Positions 54,348 to 63,600 of a DNA stretch of 64,000 nt are shown in pieces. The first letter of the stretch is position 1. Each line of letters starts with the position of its first letter. The stretch is from Porticoccaceae bacterium (GTDB taxonomy: Bacteria > Pseudomonadota > Gammaproteobacteria > Pseudomonadales > Porticoccaceae): positions 62,001 through 126,000 of the forward strand of contig JAJFKC010000038.1 in the NCBI GenBank assembly GCA_021773435.1, in the 5' to 3' direction. Both the position numbers and the translations under genes were made by a program. Under the pieces are notes generated by a model, which was not told the DNA's origin, did not search any database, and saw only the letters and a list, made by a program, of their open reading frames with translations.

Positions 54348-55625
54348 TCAGGCGGCAGACATCACCTTTCGGTAATGGCGCCAGAAGCTACGGTTAGTCA
54401 CCTCATCGGAAACCCGGCCGCTACGCACACCGTACTCATCAACCTCTTCACGCTGGTCACCACGAGATAAATCCAGCCAGCTGGAGGCTCCCTGCAAAGC
54501 AATTTGCTGACGCTCAGAAATTATGCCGTCATCGGCCAGCACCAACGAGGACGGCCCCAGGGCCGCTTCGGACTGCCGCATAAATTTATTATTTAAGTCA
54601 TCGGGAACACCCTCGAGCAACATGGGTGTATGCCACTGCACGCATTGGTTGGCATTAATGGGCTGAATAATAACGATATTCATTTCACCCAAAAACAGGT
54701 TGGGGAATATCGTCGCGTGGGACGGCCCCTCAATTAATTTACGCATGCCAGCCTCTTCCCCGTAACTCGCAACCATTTCTGTGGCCCAATCAGGATAGCG
54801 ACTCAGCGGCGCCCCCAGCCATTCCAGTGGCTTGGTGTAAACCGGCGCAAAATCAAGTTCAGCATGACCACCACCCCAGTCTCGAGAACGGGCGGCAATT
54901 TCCTCATCAGGATCGGTGATGGCATCGGCATAGTCAGAGTCAATCACTTTTTCAATCGATGAATGCACAAACTGGACGTGATAACCGTCGGTGTCATTTT
55001 CGGGCAACATTTTCCAGTTGCCTTCAAACTTGTGCTTGACCCAGCCAGCAGAAAGCCTGATTTCCCCTATGGGTGACATCTCTACATTGCGGTCGATCAG
55101 ACGCGTGGCCTGGCCCAGATACTCTTCAAGAGGCAGCACATCGGGATTGAAGCTCGCGAAAACGAAACCTCGATAACTTTCGGTACGCAATAAGCGCAGA
55201 GGCAAATCCGATTTATCTTTGCGGAATCGACCCGGCCCCGGCACATCAAGAAGTGCGCCATCCAGGGAAAAAACCCAGCCGTGATAGCCACATTTGAGAA
55301 ACTTGGCGCTGCCTTCTGGATGGACGCAAATCATATTGCCGCGATGGGAACAGCGATTGACGATGACCTTAATGTCATCCTGGGCGGTGCGCACCATCAC
55401 CACCGACTCACGGCCGATAGTGCGGCAAACATAATCACCTTTTCCAGGTATTTCCGAAGCGTGGCCGATGAATACCCAGTTGCCGTAAAACACCCGCTGC
55501 ATTTCTTCTTCAAAGATGTCTGGGCGAGTGTATAAGCTGCCGTGAATGCGATCAGATTGTATGAGATTGTTGTAATCGATAGCGGGGTTCCCAAATGTAG
55601 AATGGGCAAATGTTTGCTTTTCCAT
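54348..55625 (-). CDS. Aromatic-ring-hydroxylating dioxygenase, alpha subunit (Rieske)
   Basis: 425 residues from ATG 55625, with GGAAG before it; a longer frame to 55700 is not supported. Rieske [2Fe-2S] ligands C-x-H at CSHRGNMI and C-x2-H at CGYHGWVFS. The catalytic iron site is PENDTDGYHVQFVH, with the two His and the bridging Asp. First gene of the operon alpha-beta-thiolase-DUF35. It would cis-hydroxylate an aromatic or alicyclic ring with O2 and NAD(P)H-derived electrons. Substrate unknown; the partner genes point to CoA-linked side-chain or ring breakdown. Confidence 0.92.
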   Translation of the reverse strand: MEKQTFAHSTFGNPAIDYNNLIQSDRIHGSLYTRPDIFEEEMQRVFYGNWVFIGHASEIPGKGDYVCRTIGRESVVMVRTAQDDIKVIVNRCSHRGNMICVHPEGSAKFLKCGYHGWVFSLDGALLDVPGPGRFRKDKSDLPLRLLRTESYRGFVFASFNPDVLPLEEYLGQATRLIDRNVEMSPIGEIRLSAGWVKHKFEGNWKMLPENDTDGYHVQFVHSSIEKVIDSDYADAITDPDEEIAARSRDWGGGHAELDFAPVYTKPLEWLGAPLSRYPDWATEMVASYGEEAGMRKLIEGPSHATIFPNLFLGEMNIVIIQPINANQCVQWHTPMLLEGVPDDLNNKFMRQSEAALGPSSLVLADDGIISERQQIALQGASSWLDLSRGDQREEVDEYGVRSGRVSDEVTNRSFWRHYRKVMSAA

Positions 55626-55846
55626 GGTGTCTTCCGTCTTATCTGGCGGGTCTCTTATCGGGGCCTTAAGTTGTCTAATCAACGATATCGAACTTAGCAC
55701 GAGTTGACGTCAAATGATAAGTGGTTTTTATATTCATCAAATTCAAACATCTCTTATTATCTAAAAACCGGGTGCGCCGCTAAACGGCTGGTGGAGGCCT
55801 GTTTGTACCGGTAGACTAGCTGCTGTTTTTTGCTCTGAGGACGGGC

Positions 55847-57703
55847 GTGGACAAACGAATATTGGGTATTTCTGCGTTTTATCACGACAGCGCAGCTGCA
55901 TTGATCAAGGGCAATAACATTATCGCCGCCGCACAGGAGGAACGATTCACCCGAAAAAAGCATGACCCCGGGTTTCCCGCTAAAGCTGTTGAGTATTGTC
56001 TGCAAGAAGCTGGAATCAGTCTCAGCGATATCGACCATATCGTCTTTTACGACAAACCACTGTTAAAGTTTGAGCGCCTGCTAGAGACCTATCTGGCCTG
56101 CGCGCCGAGAGGCTTTCGCTCCTTTGTTACGGCGATCCCGATCTGGCTAAAAGAAAAACTCTATCTCAAAAAAACCCTTAAAAGAGAGTTCTCCGCTCTG
56201 TCTGGCCTGGCGGAGAAGGAGCTGCCTATACTGTTGTTTACCGAACACCATCAAGCCCACGCTGCATCAGCTTTTTTTCCGAGTCCGTATGCTGAGGCGG
56301 CCGTTATGTGTCTGGATGGGGTCGGCGAATGGGCCACCACATCGGTATGGCATGGCACGGGCAACCAGTTAAAACCCCTGTGGGAGATCGATTTCCCTCA
56401 CTCCCTGGGTCTGCTCTATTCTGCCTTCACCTATTACACCGGTTTCAAAGTGAATTCCGGCGAATACAAACTGATGGGGCTAGCGCCCTATGGTGAGCCG
56501 GTCTATATCGATCTGATTAAAGACCATCTGATCGATATAAAAGACGACGGCACCTTCAAGCTCAACATGGCATATTTTAACTATGCCGCCGGGTTGACCA
56601 TGACCAGCGCTCGCTTCGACCAACTATTCGACGGGCCACCCCGACAGGCAGAAGCTGAGATCACCCAGCGCGAAATGGACCTGGCCCGATCGGTGCAGGT
56701 CGTCACAGAAGAAATCGTGCTCAAACTGGCCCACACGGTGCATCACGAAACTGGTCTCACCAACCTCTGTCTGGCCGGTGGGGTAGCGTTAAATTGTGTC
56801 GCCAATGGCAAGCTGCTCCGTGAAGGCCCCTTTGAGAATATATGGATTCAACCCGCCGCCGGCGATGCCGGTGGAGCGCTGGGCGCAGCGCTTGCGGTTT
56901 GGCATGAGTACCTGGATCAACCCCGTTCCGTTGCTGCTGAAGGCAAAGCAAAAGATCAAATGTCGGGTAGTTATCTCGGCCCGCGCTATGACAACGTAGA
57001 AATCAGTCAATGTCTCGACCAACTCGGGGCGGTTTACGAACTCTGCGAAACCGACCAGCTAATCGACCGCGTCGCCGAGCAATTACGCCAGCAAAAAGTC
57101 GTCGGCTGGTTCCAGGGCCGAATGGAATATGGCCCTCGCGCTCTCGGTGGCCGGTCAATTATTGGCGACCCACGTAGCACCGAGATGCAATCGGTGATGA
57201 ATCTGAAAATCAAATACCGGGAATCCTTTCGACCCTTTGCGCCAGCAGTGCGGGCAGAAAATCTTTCCGACTGGTTTGAACAGAAAGAAGACAGCCCCTA
57301 CATGCTATTGGTCGCCAACATTAAGGCAGAACACTGCCACCCTATGAACGAGGAACAGAAGCAGCTGTTTGGCATCGAAAAACTGCTGATTCCACGCTCT
57401 GAAATTCCGGCGGTAACTCATGTGGATTACTCCGCTCGCATTCAAACTGTGCACGCCGACACCAACCCGCGCTTTCACCAATTGCTTACCCGTTTCTACC
57501 AACTGACTGACTGCCCGGTGCTGGTTAATACGTCGTTTAATGTTCGGGGTGAACCTATCGTTTGCGCGCCCGAGGATGCCTATCGATGTTTTATGCGCAC
57601 CGAAATGGACTGCCTGGTACTCGAAGACATTATATTATTCAAAGACAAACAACCGGCCTGGCAGGAGAGCGAAGACTGGCGAAGCACTTTTGATCTCGAT
57701 TAA
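55847..57703 (+). CDS. Carbamoyltransferase, NodU/CmcH family
   Basis: 618 residues from GTG 55847, preceded by GAGG. N-terminal Kae1-like domain: ILGISAFYHDSAAALIKGNN, EERFTRKKHDPGFP, HHQAHAASAFFPSPY (metal His). The C-terminal part has EYGPRALGGRSIIGDPRS and VNTSFNVRGEPIV, typical for the O-carbamoylation family. It uses carbamoyl phosphate and ATP to carbamoylate a hydroxyl, as NodU does on Nod factors. Followed by SxtJ and DUF5989 genes, a conserved trio whose target is not known. No glycan biosynthesis genes are adjacent. Confidence 0.9.
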   Translation: MDKRILGISAFYHDSAAALIKGNNIIAAAQEERFTRKKHDPGFPAKAVEYCLQEAGISLSDIDHIVFYDKPLLKFERLLETYLACAPRGFRSFVTAIPIWLKEKLYLKKTLKREFSALSGLAEKELPILLFTEHHQAHAASAFFPSPYAEAAVMCLDGVGEWATTSVWHGTGNQLKPLWEIDFPHSLGLLYSAFTYYTGFKVNSGEYKLMGLAPYGEPVYIDLIKDHLIDIKDDGTFKLNMAYFNYAAGLTMTSARFDQLFDGPPRQAEAEITQREMDLARSVQVVTEEIVLKLAHTVHHETGLTNLCLAGGVALNCVANGKLLREGPFENIWIQPAAGDAGGALGAALAVWHEYLDQPRSVAAEGKAKDQMSGSYLGPRYDNVEISQCLDQLGAVYELCETDQLIDRVAEQLRQQKVVGWFQGRMEYGPRALGGRSIIGDPRSTEMQSVMNLKIKYRESFRPFAPAVRAENLSDWFEQKEDSPYMLLVANIKAEHCHPMNEEQKQLFGIEKLLIPRSEIPAVTHVDYSARIQTVHADTNPRFHQLLTRFYQLTDCPVLVNTSFNVRGEPIVCAPEDAYRCFMRTEMDCLVLEDIILFKDKQPAWQESEDWRSTFDLD

Positions 57704-57765
57704 GTGAACTAGACTAAGTCAACTAGATTTGTTGAACTGAATTAAGCGAACTGAGCTAAATAATT

Positions 57766-58188
57766 ATGAAACTCTCCAACCTGTTAATTCCTGGCAAGGC
57801 GGTACGTGCCTCAGAGCTACGCCGATTTGGCTGGCTTTTCGCTGGCTTTGCTGCGGGCATTTTTGGCTTAATATTACCCTGGCTGTTGGATCGCCCCATG
57901 CCCCATTGGCCACTGTGGTTAGGCGGCACAGTTTTTATTCTGGCGACGGTTTTACCGATTGCTATCAAGCCGCTCTACCGAGCCTGGATGGTTTTTGGTG
58001 GGCTTGCAGGCTGGATCAATACACGCATTATTCTATGGCTATTATTTTATGTCCTAATCATGCCCATCGGGCTATTTATGCGTCTAATAAACAAAGACCC
58101 GCTAAAGCGGAAACTCGACCCAGGCGCCGAAAGCTATCGGGTTGTCAGCCAGGTCCAGGAGCCTGAACATATGGAGAAACCGTTCTGA
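57766..58188 (+). CDS. SxtJ family membrane protein
   Basis: Encodes 140 residues with three or four hydrophobic helices (WLFAGFAAGIFGLILPWLL, WPLWLGGTVFILATVLPIAI, IILWLLFYVLIMPIGLFMRL) and the C-terminal NKDPLKRKLDPGAESYRV, the SxtJ family motif. SxtJ is named from saxitoxin clusters, where it sits with a carbamoyltransferase; its function is unknown. It is followed by the DUF5989 gene with a 1-base overlap and lies 62 bases after the carbamoyltransferase gene, so an operon is likely. Confidence 0.84.
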   Translation: MKLSNLLIPGKAVRASELRRFGWLFAGFAAGIFGLILPWLLDRPMPHWPLWLGGTVFILATVLPIAIKPLYRAWMVFGGLAGWINTRIILWLLFYVLIMPIGLFMRLINKDPLKRKLDPGAESYRVVSQVQEPEHMEKPF

Positions 58189-58340
58189 TGTGGGATTTAA
58201 TAAAAGATCTCTGGGGCTTTATGGCCAAGCGTAAAAAGTTTTGGCTAGCCCCGGTGATTTTCGTCATGTTACTACTGGGCGTATTGATTGTACTTGGCGA
58301 AGGGTCGGCCCTTGCACCTTTTATTTACACCTTGTTTTGA
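58188..58340 (+). CDS. DUF5989 family small membrane protein (50 aa)
   Basis: ATG at 58188 overlaps the SxtJ stop (TGATG). The product starts MWDLIKDLWGFMAKRKKFWL, continues with one membrane helix (PVIFVMLLLGVLIVLG) and ends APFIYTLF. This fits DUF5989, a family of about 50 residues almost always found beside SxtJ and NodU-type carbamoyltransferases. It is too short for most gene finders. Role unknown. Confidence 0.82.
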   Translation: MWDLIKDLWGFMAKRKKFWLAPVIFVMLLLGVLIVLGEGSALAPFIYTLF

Positions 58341-58357
58341 GGCTGCCGCACAAAGAT

Positions 58358-59839
58358 CTAGTGTGTCAATCCAGAATCTTCCAGATAACGCTGCACCAAT
58401 GTCGCCACCACACGGTTGCCCTCCGGTGTCCAGTGCTGGTCATAGGTATAGTAAGTTTGCTGCGCATGCGCCGTCGCCTTTTGTAGTGCTGCGGTCAGGC
58501 TCAGGCACTTCCAGCCCTTGAACTGGCAATGATCGAAAAAGACCGACTCCTGACTGTCTATATTGTCAAAAAACTCCCGTTTGAACTGTTTGGGTGGCGG
58601 TAATTTGCGAGCTTTGTAAGCAGCAAAATTATGCAACTGTTGGGCATCCAACTCGGTTCTTATGAGTGGCATCACTACGTGTGGCTTGCTGGGCGCATAG
58701 AGGAAAATCGGTGCCATATTATTTTCTACAGCCAGCTCTACAAAGCGCTGCAAGATACCGGCGGTATCTTGCCAGGCGGCTGATTGCCTGAACTGGTCTT
58801 TCGTCGAGGCCAGATAAAGTAACCGCTTAGGTTTGAAGCTGTAAAAGTCCGTCTCTTTTTCATGAGTTATACGCACAGGCATCCAGCCGACCTTTTCCTG
58901 ATAGCCTAGCACTGGATTCTCGGCACCTATTTTTTCAAAGACATTTTCAGATAGACGGCGTAGCCCGGCTGTCACTGGCGAGCTTTTAAAGGCCGTTTTA
59001 AAATGACGACCAAAATCGAAACCCTGTTCAGCACCATCGGTATTAATTTTTGCTGCGACCTCAGGTTTAAAATCATTGCCCTCGTAAATCATAAAAAATG
59101 CTAAGCGGGCACCTTTATCAAGTCCATAGTAAGCAAAATTATTGAGATACGTGGATGGCCCCGAACCTGACACCCCCAGATTATAAATAGACAGAGGCGA
59201 TTCACCCTGAAGTAGCTCCGACCAACTCTGATGATCAGATACATGTGACCCCGCCGCAAAGGAATCACCCACCACCACCGTGTTAAAAGGTGGTTTGGCG
59301 GTGGGATTTCGGTAACCATTTGCATCGCTGCTCAGCGCGATATCCAGGGTGCCGTAGCCACTGGGCGCTTCGGGATAAGAGCGCGCCCGTGAAGGTTTGT
59401 CGGTCCAGCTAAACTGATAATTCTGATTGGGAGGGCGATGACGCAAGATGCCCTGGAGCTGTAATTCTTGGTGTTTTTTAGCCGACGTTTTAGCCACAGC
59501 CTGGTCAGATACAGTCGTCTCCACATACCTGGGCTTGCTAAGCCAGTGGCTTGCATAGGTGACTGCCGCAATCAGGCCGATCATCATGACCACCGTCAGT
59601 GCCCAGCCAGCCAGCGAACGTCGAAGGGGCTGACGTAGCATCAACACCCCGGCCAAAGACCATAATAACAGTGTCAGAACCAACAGAGCGCCGAATTGAC
59701 CCTGAGGATAACGACCAAAAAGTATTGGTTTTTGTCGAACGATCAGTTCAATTAGATCTGGCTTTATTTGCCACACTGCAAAACTGAGAATAATTAGCAG
59801 CAAAGCCACTGAGCGCTTAATGATAAGCGGACGATCCAT
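58358..59839 (-). CDS. Membrane-anchored SGNH/GDSL-like hydrolase
   Basis: 493 residues from ATG 59839 (GGAGAG before it); six extra codons upstream to 59857 are unlikely. Three membrane segments in the first 100 residues precede a periplasmic SGNH domain: VVVGDSFAAGSHV (191-198 block with Ser), NLGVSGSGPSTYLNNF, FMIYEGNDFKP and DQHWTPEGNRVVA with the Asp-x2-His pair. Such proteins recur next to carbamoyltransferase/SxtJ/DUF5989 loci, facing them convergently as here (17-base gap). Possible acyl- or carbamoyl-linked modification of a surface glycan. Confidence 0.84.
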   Translation of the reverse strand: MDRPLIIKRSVALLLIILSFAVWQIKPDLIELIVRQKPILFGRYPQGQFGALLVLTLLLWSLAGVLMLRQPLRRSLAGWALTVVMMIGLIAAVTYASHWLSKPRYVETTVSDQAVAKTSAKKHQELQLQGILRHRPPNQNYQFSWTDKPSRARSYPEAPSGYGTLDIALSSDANGYRNPTAKPPFNTVVVGDSFAAGSHVSDHQSWSELLQGESPLSIYNLGVSGSGPSTYLNNFAYYGLDKGARLAFFMIYEGNDFKPEVAAKINTDGAEQGFDFGRHFKTAFKSSPVTAGLRRLSENVFEKIGAENPVLGYQEKVGWMPVRITHEKETDFYSFKPKRLLYLASTKDQFRQSAAWQDTAGILQRFVELAVENNMAPIFLYAPSKPHVVMPLIRTELDAQQLHNFAAYKARKLPPPKQFKREFFDNIDSQESVFFDHCQFKGWKCLSLTAALQKATAHAQQTYYTYDQHWTPEGNRVVATLVQRYLEDSGLTH

Positions 59840-60018
59840 TTTGATCTCTCCAGGCATTGTCGTGCGGTTGATGCCCCATTGTCAGGTGGCGATGGTAAAG
59901 AGCTAGCGCTGTCGTGTCCATTGCTCAACGTTACTCAACGCAGCTACCGCCTTGACCTACGATAATTACAGCACTGTGCGTATCTCATAAGCTAAACAAA
60001 TTTTATCGTGGCGCATTT

Positions 60019-61272
60019 ATGGAAAACCTGATTCATCTAGCGCTGGTTTGGAGTGGCGTCTTCCTCGCAGGTTTTCTGGCGGGCAAAACCAAGCTGACAC
60101 CGGTTCTCTATTTTCTCGCCATTGGCTGCCTGATGGTCAATATGGGTTTGCTGCCGGAAGAAACCACACCCTTTATTGAAGGCTTTTCGGAAATCGGCAT
60201 CATCCTCATCATGTTCGCCCTGGGTTTTGAAGAGAATGCCAGCAACTTTCTCGACAGTATCAAACGCTCCTGGGGCATTGCTTTTTTTGGCGCGGTGGCG
60301 CCCTTCGCTATTGCCTATTCACTGGCCAGTTACTTCTGGCAGGACACCAATATCGCACTGCTTTGTGGGCTAACCATGACCGCAACCGCCGTATCCCTGA
60401 CCATGGTATCGCTCAAAGGTGAAAACCTTCACACCACCAAAGCCGCTACCGGCATCATGACCTCAGCGGTATTAGATGACATCGCCTCCCTGGCTCTGGT
60501 GGCGATACTGGTGCCCATTGCTACCGGAAGTGAGGCGCTGAGCGTCTTATCGATCGAAATTATTGTCGGCAAAACCGTGGCGTTTTTCGCCATCGTCACC
60601 GTACTCGGCATGTGGCTATTCCCCCATGACTTGACTCACAGCTGGTTCGGCAAGATACCTTTGCTGGGTCATTACGGCATCAGGGACTTAATGTCTTTTA
60701 GTCGCGGTGAACACGCTACGCTCGCCATACTCCTGCTCGCTGTACTGGTCGGTATTGCCTCCCACAAATTTGGTTTTCATCCCGCCGTTGGCGCTTATAT
60801 GGCCGGGCTGATCATGAAGGAGGAGTACTTCCACTTTAATTCTCTTGAAGAAAATCAATACGCAGCCAATAAGCGCATTGTCGATAACGTCGCGTTTTCG
60901 TGGGTAGGCCCGGTATTTTTTGTGGTGCTGGGCACCAAACTGATTTTCGACTGGGAAATATTCGTCTCTGTTATTCCCCAAACAATCGTGCTTACGCTAA
61001 GCATTCTAGTAGGCCAGATATTGTCTGCGGCGGCGGCGGCGCGCTACACCGGTGGTTTTAATTTTGAAGAATCCATGATGATTGGTTTTGGTATGCTGGG
61101 CCGAGCCGAGCTAGCCTTTGTGGTGATGGATATCGCCTATGTGCAAAACGATATCTTTACCACCGAGGTGTTTTACACGCTGATGTTTACCGCTTTCTGG
61201 TTAAATGTTGCGGTACCGATTTCGATCAAACTGTGGAAGCCTTATTTTGTCGCCGCCCAACAACAACCCTGA
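60019..61272 (+). CDS. Cation:proton antiporter, CPA2 family
   Basis: Encodes 417 residues with about 12 membrane helices (LAGFLAGKTKLTPVLYFLAI through EVFYTLMFTAFWLNVAVPIS). Na_H_Exchanger domain with the conserved GLTMTATAVSLTMVSLKG and SAVLDDIASLALVAI, carrying the Asp pair-type residues of the translocation site. There is no C-terminal RCK/TrkA domain, so it is not KefB/C-like in regulation. Exchanges Na+ or K+ for H+. Alone on the plus strand, divergent from the SGNH gene. Confidence 0.88.
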   Translation: MENLIHLALVWSGVFLAGFLAGKTKLTPVLYFLAIGCLMVNMGLLPEETTPFIEGFSEIGIILIMFALGFEENASNFLDSIKRSWGIAFFGAVAPFAIAYSLASYFWQDTNIALLCGLTMTATAVSLTMVSLKGENLHTTKAATGIMTSAVLDDIASLALVAILVPIATGSEALSVLSIEIIVGKTVAFFAIVTVLGMWLFPHDLTHSWFGKIPLLGHYGIRDLMSFSRGEHATLAILLLAVLVGIASHKFGFHPAVGAYMAGLIMKEEYFHFNSLEENQYAANKRIVDNVAFSWVGPVFFVVLGTKLIFDWEIFVSVIPQTIVLTLSILVGQILSAAAAARYTGGFNFEESMMIGFGMLGRAELAFVVMDIAYVQNDIFTTEVFYTLMFTAFWLNVAVPISIKLWKPYFVAAQQQP

Positions 61273-61326
61273 AGTCTTGTTGAACGGAACGGCACTGGGC
61301 TCGACACCATGGGAAAAATTTATTAG

Positions 61327-62517
61327 CTAACCCGGCTCGACACCCAACATGGCCATGCCCTGCACTTCTGAGCCGCCATCCAGATCCACCGCCGCATGAT
61401 GGGTAGCCATAATGACATCCCGAAAACATTGTTGCATAGGCGAATCATTATAAGCGGCGTGAGCACCAGCTCCGGCATACAGACGTTCCACCGCACTGCG
61501 ACAAAGCCCCGCAGCGTAGGCTGAATGCCAGCGCATCTGCGCTTGTGCGGTCATATCAGCCGGTGCCTTTGCTGCCGCGATGGCATCAAACATATCGCAG
61601 TTCCGACCAATCATTAACTCGGCTGCTGTGATCTCCCCATAGGCCTCGGCAACGCGACTTTGCACGGTGCCCATACGCGCCTTGGCACCACTGCCCTTAC
61701 CGCTATAAATATCTGCTCGTACACGGGTTTTTTCCACATACAAACTCAGCATTTCCCGGGCCATCCCGAGTATACATCCGGCAAGTTGCGTGGATAGGCT
61801 GCACATCGCTGGCGCCATGTAGATGCCGCAATCTTCACCGTGATCAAGGACATGAGGGCTGCTGCCATTGAATAACTTCCCAGTCGCTTCAGCGCGATAC
61901 TCAGGGATAAACACATCGTCGAGCACCACATCCTTTGAGCCACTACCGCGCATGCCAAGGGTGTGCCAGGTATCGTCGACTTCCACCTCATCTCTCGGCA
62001 GCATGACGTGCAGGCTATTCGGGCCTTTGGCAGTGTCTTCCGGATCGCGAAAAGAACCGATCAACAGCCAGGGCGAATGATCAACCCCGGAACAATATTG
62101 CCAGCGGCCGCTCACCCGCCAACCGCCATCAGCTTTCCTGAACTTACCCTGGCCAGCCAGGGTACCGGCAATCAGCAGATCCTGATCCGAACCAAACATT
62201 TCCTCTCTGCACTGTTCGGAAAACCCCCCTGAAATCCAGTTGTGAGCGCCGCAAACCATCATCACCCAGCTCGATGCCGGACAGGCTCGGGCTGTCTCTG
62301 CACAGGCATGGACCTGAGCGCGTATCGAGGCCCCCTGACCACCGTTGCGAGACGGCGTCATCAAGCGTGCCAAACCTTGATCTCGCAAAGCAGTGATAGA
62401 TTCAACGGCGGCTGACCGACCGGCCTCACTCGCTGCGCGGTTTGCAGTTAGTATTGGCAGGACAGATTCGATTGCTGCCTGATAAGCGCTCATTTCCTGG
62501 GTTTCTAATGCATTCAT
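61327..62517 (-). CDS. Acyl-CoA dehydrogenase-fold flavin monooxygenase (HsaA/HpaB-like)
   Basis: Encodes 396 residues. ACAD fold: TARACPASSWVMMVCGAHNW, SGRWQYCSGVDHSPWLLIGS, TLGMRGSGSKDVVLDDVFIP. These match the group D flavin monooxygenases (HsaA, 4-hydroxyphenylacetate-type hydroxylases) and sulfur-compound oxygenases better than true acyl-CoA dehydrogenases, as the catalytic Glu loop differs. They need a separate flavin reductase, which is not adjacent. Followed on the same strand by an LLM gene upstream. A phenol or steroid ring hydroxylase role is inferred. Confidence 0.82.
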   Translation of the reverse strand: MNALETQEMSAYQAAIESVLPILTANRAASEAGRSAAVESITALRDQGLARLMTPSRNGGQGASIRAQVHACAETARACPASSWVMMVCGAHNWISGGFSEQCREEMFGSDQDLLIAGTLAGQGKFRKADGGWRVSGRWQYCSGVDHSPWLLIGSFRDPEDTAKGPNSLHVMLPRDEVEVDDTWHTLGMRGSGSKDVVLDDVFIPEYRAEATGKLFNGSSPHVLDHGEDCGIYMAPAMCSLSTQLAGCILGMAREMLSLYVEKTRVRADIYSGKGSGAKARMGTVQSRVAEAYGEITAAELMIGRNCDMFDAIAAAKAPADMTAQAQMRWHSAYAAGLCRSAVERLYAGAGAHAAYNDSPMQQCFRDVIMATHHAAVDLDGGSEVQGMAMLGVEPG

Positions 62518-62576
62518 AATAATGTTTGCTCCGTGTGTCAGTTTTCCCGACAGTGAGTTTTAATAATCCTAACAAT

Positions 62577-63548
62577 TTAATTTTTCGGCGCCAGTGACTC
62601 GATTGCCTTGCGGGTCGCTACCAACCGGTTTTCATTGACAGGACTAACCGCCAATATCGGCATGGCTGCGCCGGCCTCGTAGAAGGCTGCCAACTGATCT
62701 CGGCATTGATCGGCTGAGCCAAATACGCATACCTCTTCGACCATTCTGTCGCTGACTTTGGTGGCGGCTAACTTTCGGTCTCGCTCCTGCCAGGCTGCTT
62801 CTAGCCCGTTTACTTCATCTTCGAAACCGCTGGCCCGCCATTGTTTTCGGTAGTTGGGCATCTGCCCAAAAAAGGCCAGGTTATAGCGCGCTGCAGAACG
62901 TGCTGCGTCAACGTCATCTGAAACAAAGGTGGGGATACTCATCACGCAATCGATGTCGTTTGGGTCTTTACCTACTCCCTTTGCAGCATTTTTTGCGGTA
63001 TCGACCAGGGTTTTGACGTAAGAACGGCCAGTCAGAAAAGGCATAATACCGTCACCTTCCCGGCCTCCGATTTCAGCACTCTCCGGTGTCAATGCTGCCA
63101 CCAGCACCTGAGCAGAATATTCGGAAGGCCGCGCTTTAAATAATCCACTACCGCCTTCACCACTGAGATATTGCTTAACATCGCGGGTGTATTCACGCAA
63201 ATATTTACGCGGCTTATCCATTTCGATGCCAAGGGATTTAAGCACCTGGCGGTGGCTCATGCCGAGGCCAAGAATCAAACGTCCCTGAGTCATTTCAGTA
63301 ATAGTCCAGGCCGTCATCGCCGCCAGAAACGGATGACGAAAATAGATATTGGCGATGTTGGTGCCGACCTTAATGGTCGATGTGCCAATCCCGATTGCCA
63401 GAGCATTGGCCAGGGCGTCACCGGCACCTTCGTTAACCAGCATGGCGTCGAAGCCCTTATCTTCGGCCATCTTACCCAGCTCAACAAACTCCTGGGGTGG
63501 GGCATCGGTGACGGTGGAAAGCACAAATCCAAGACGATGATTAGACAT
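62577..63548 (-). CDS. LLM-class flavin-dependent oxidoreductase
   Basis: 323 residues from ATG 63548, with AAGGAGAAT before it; a longer frame to 63695 is a shadow of the next gene. Barrel signature: TDAPPQEFVELGKMAEDKGF, TSTIKVGTNIANIYFRHPFL and GRLILGLGMSHRQVLKSLG. This SHRQ turn is typical of F420-type LLM proteins seen in actinobacterial and marine proteobacterial degradative clusters. The cofactor could be F420 or FMN. Together with the hydroxylase and SDR it forms a minus-strand run of catabolic genes. Confidence 0.84.
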   Translation of the reverse strand: MSNHRLGFVLSTVTDAPPQEFVELGKMAEDKGFDAMLVNEGAGDALANALAIGIGTSTIKVGTNIANIYFRHPFLAAMTAWTITEMTQGRLILGLGMSHRQVLKSLGIEMDKPRKYLREYTRDVKQYLSGEGGSGLFKARPSEYSAQVLVAALTPESAEIGGREGDGIMPFLTGRSYVKTLVDTAKNAAKGVGKDPNDIDCVMSIPTFVSDDVDAARSAARYNLAFFGQMPNYRKQWRASGFEDEVNGLEAAWQERDRKLAATKVSDRMVEEVCVFGSADQCRDQLAAFYEAGAAMPILAVSPVNENRLVATRKAIESLAPKN

Positions 63549-63600
63549 GATTATTCTCCTTGTTCGCTTGCTTGTCTGGATAAACGACTTGCGACTAGTC

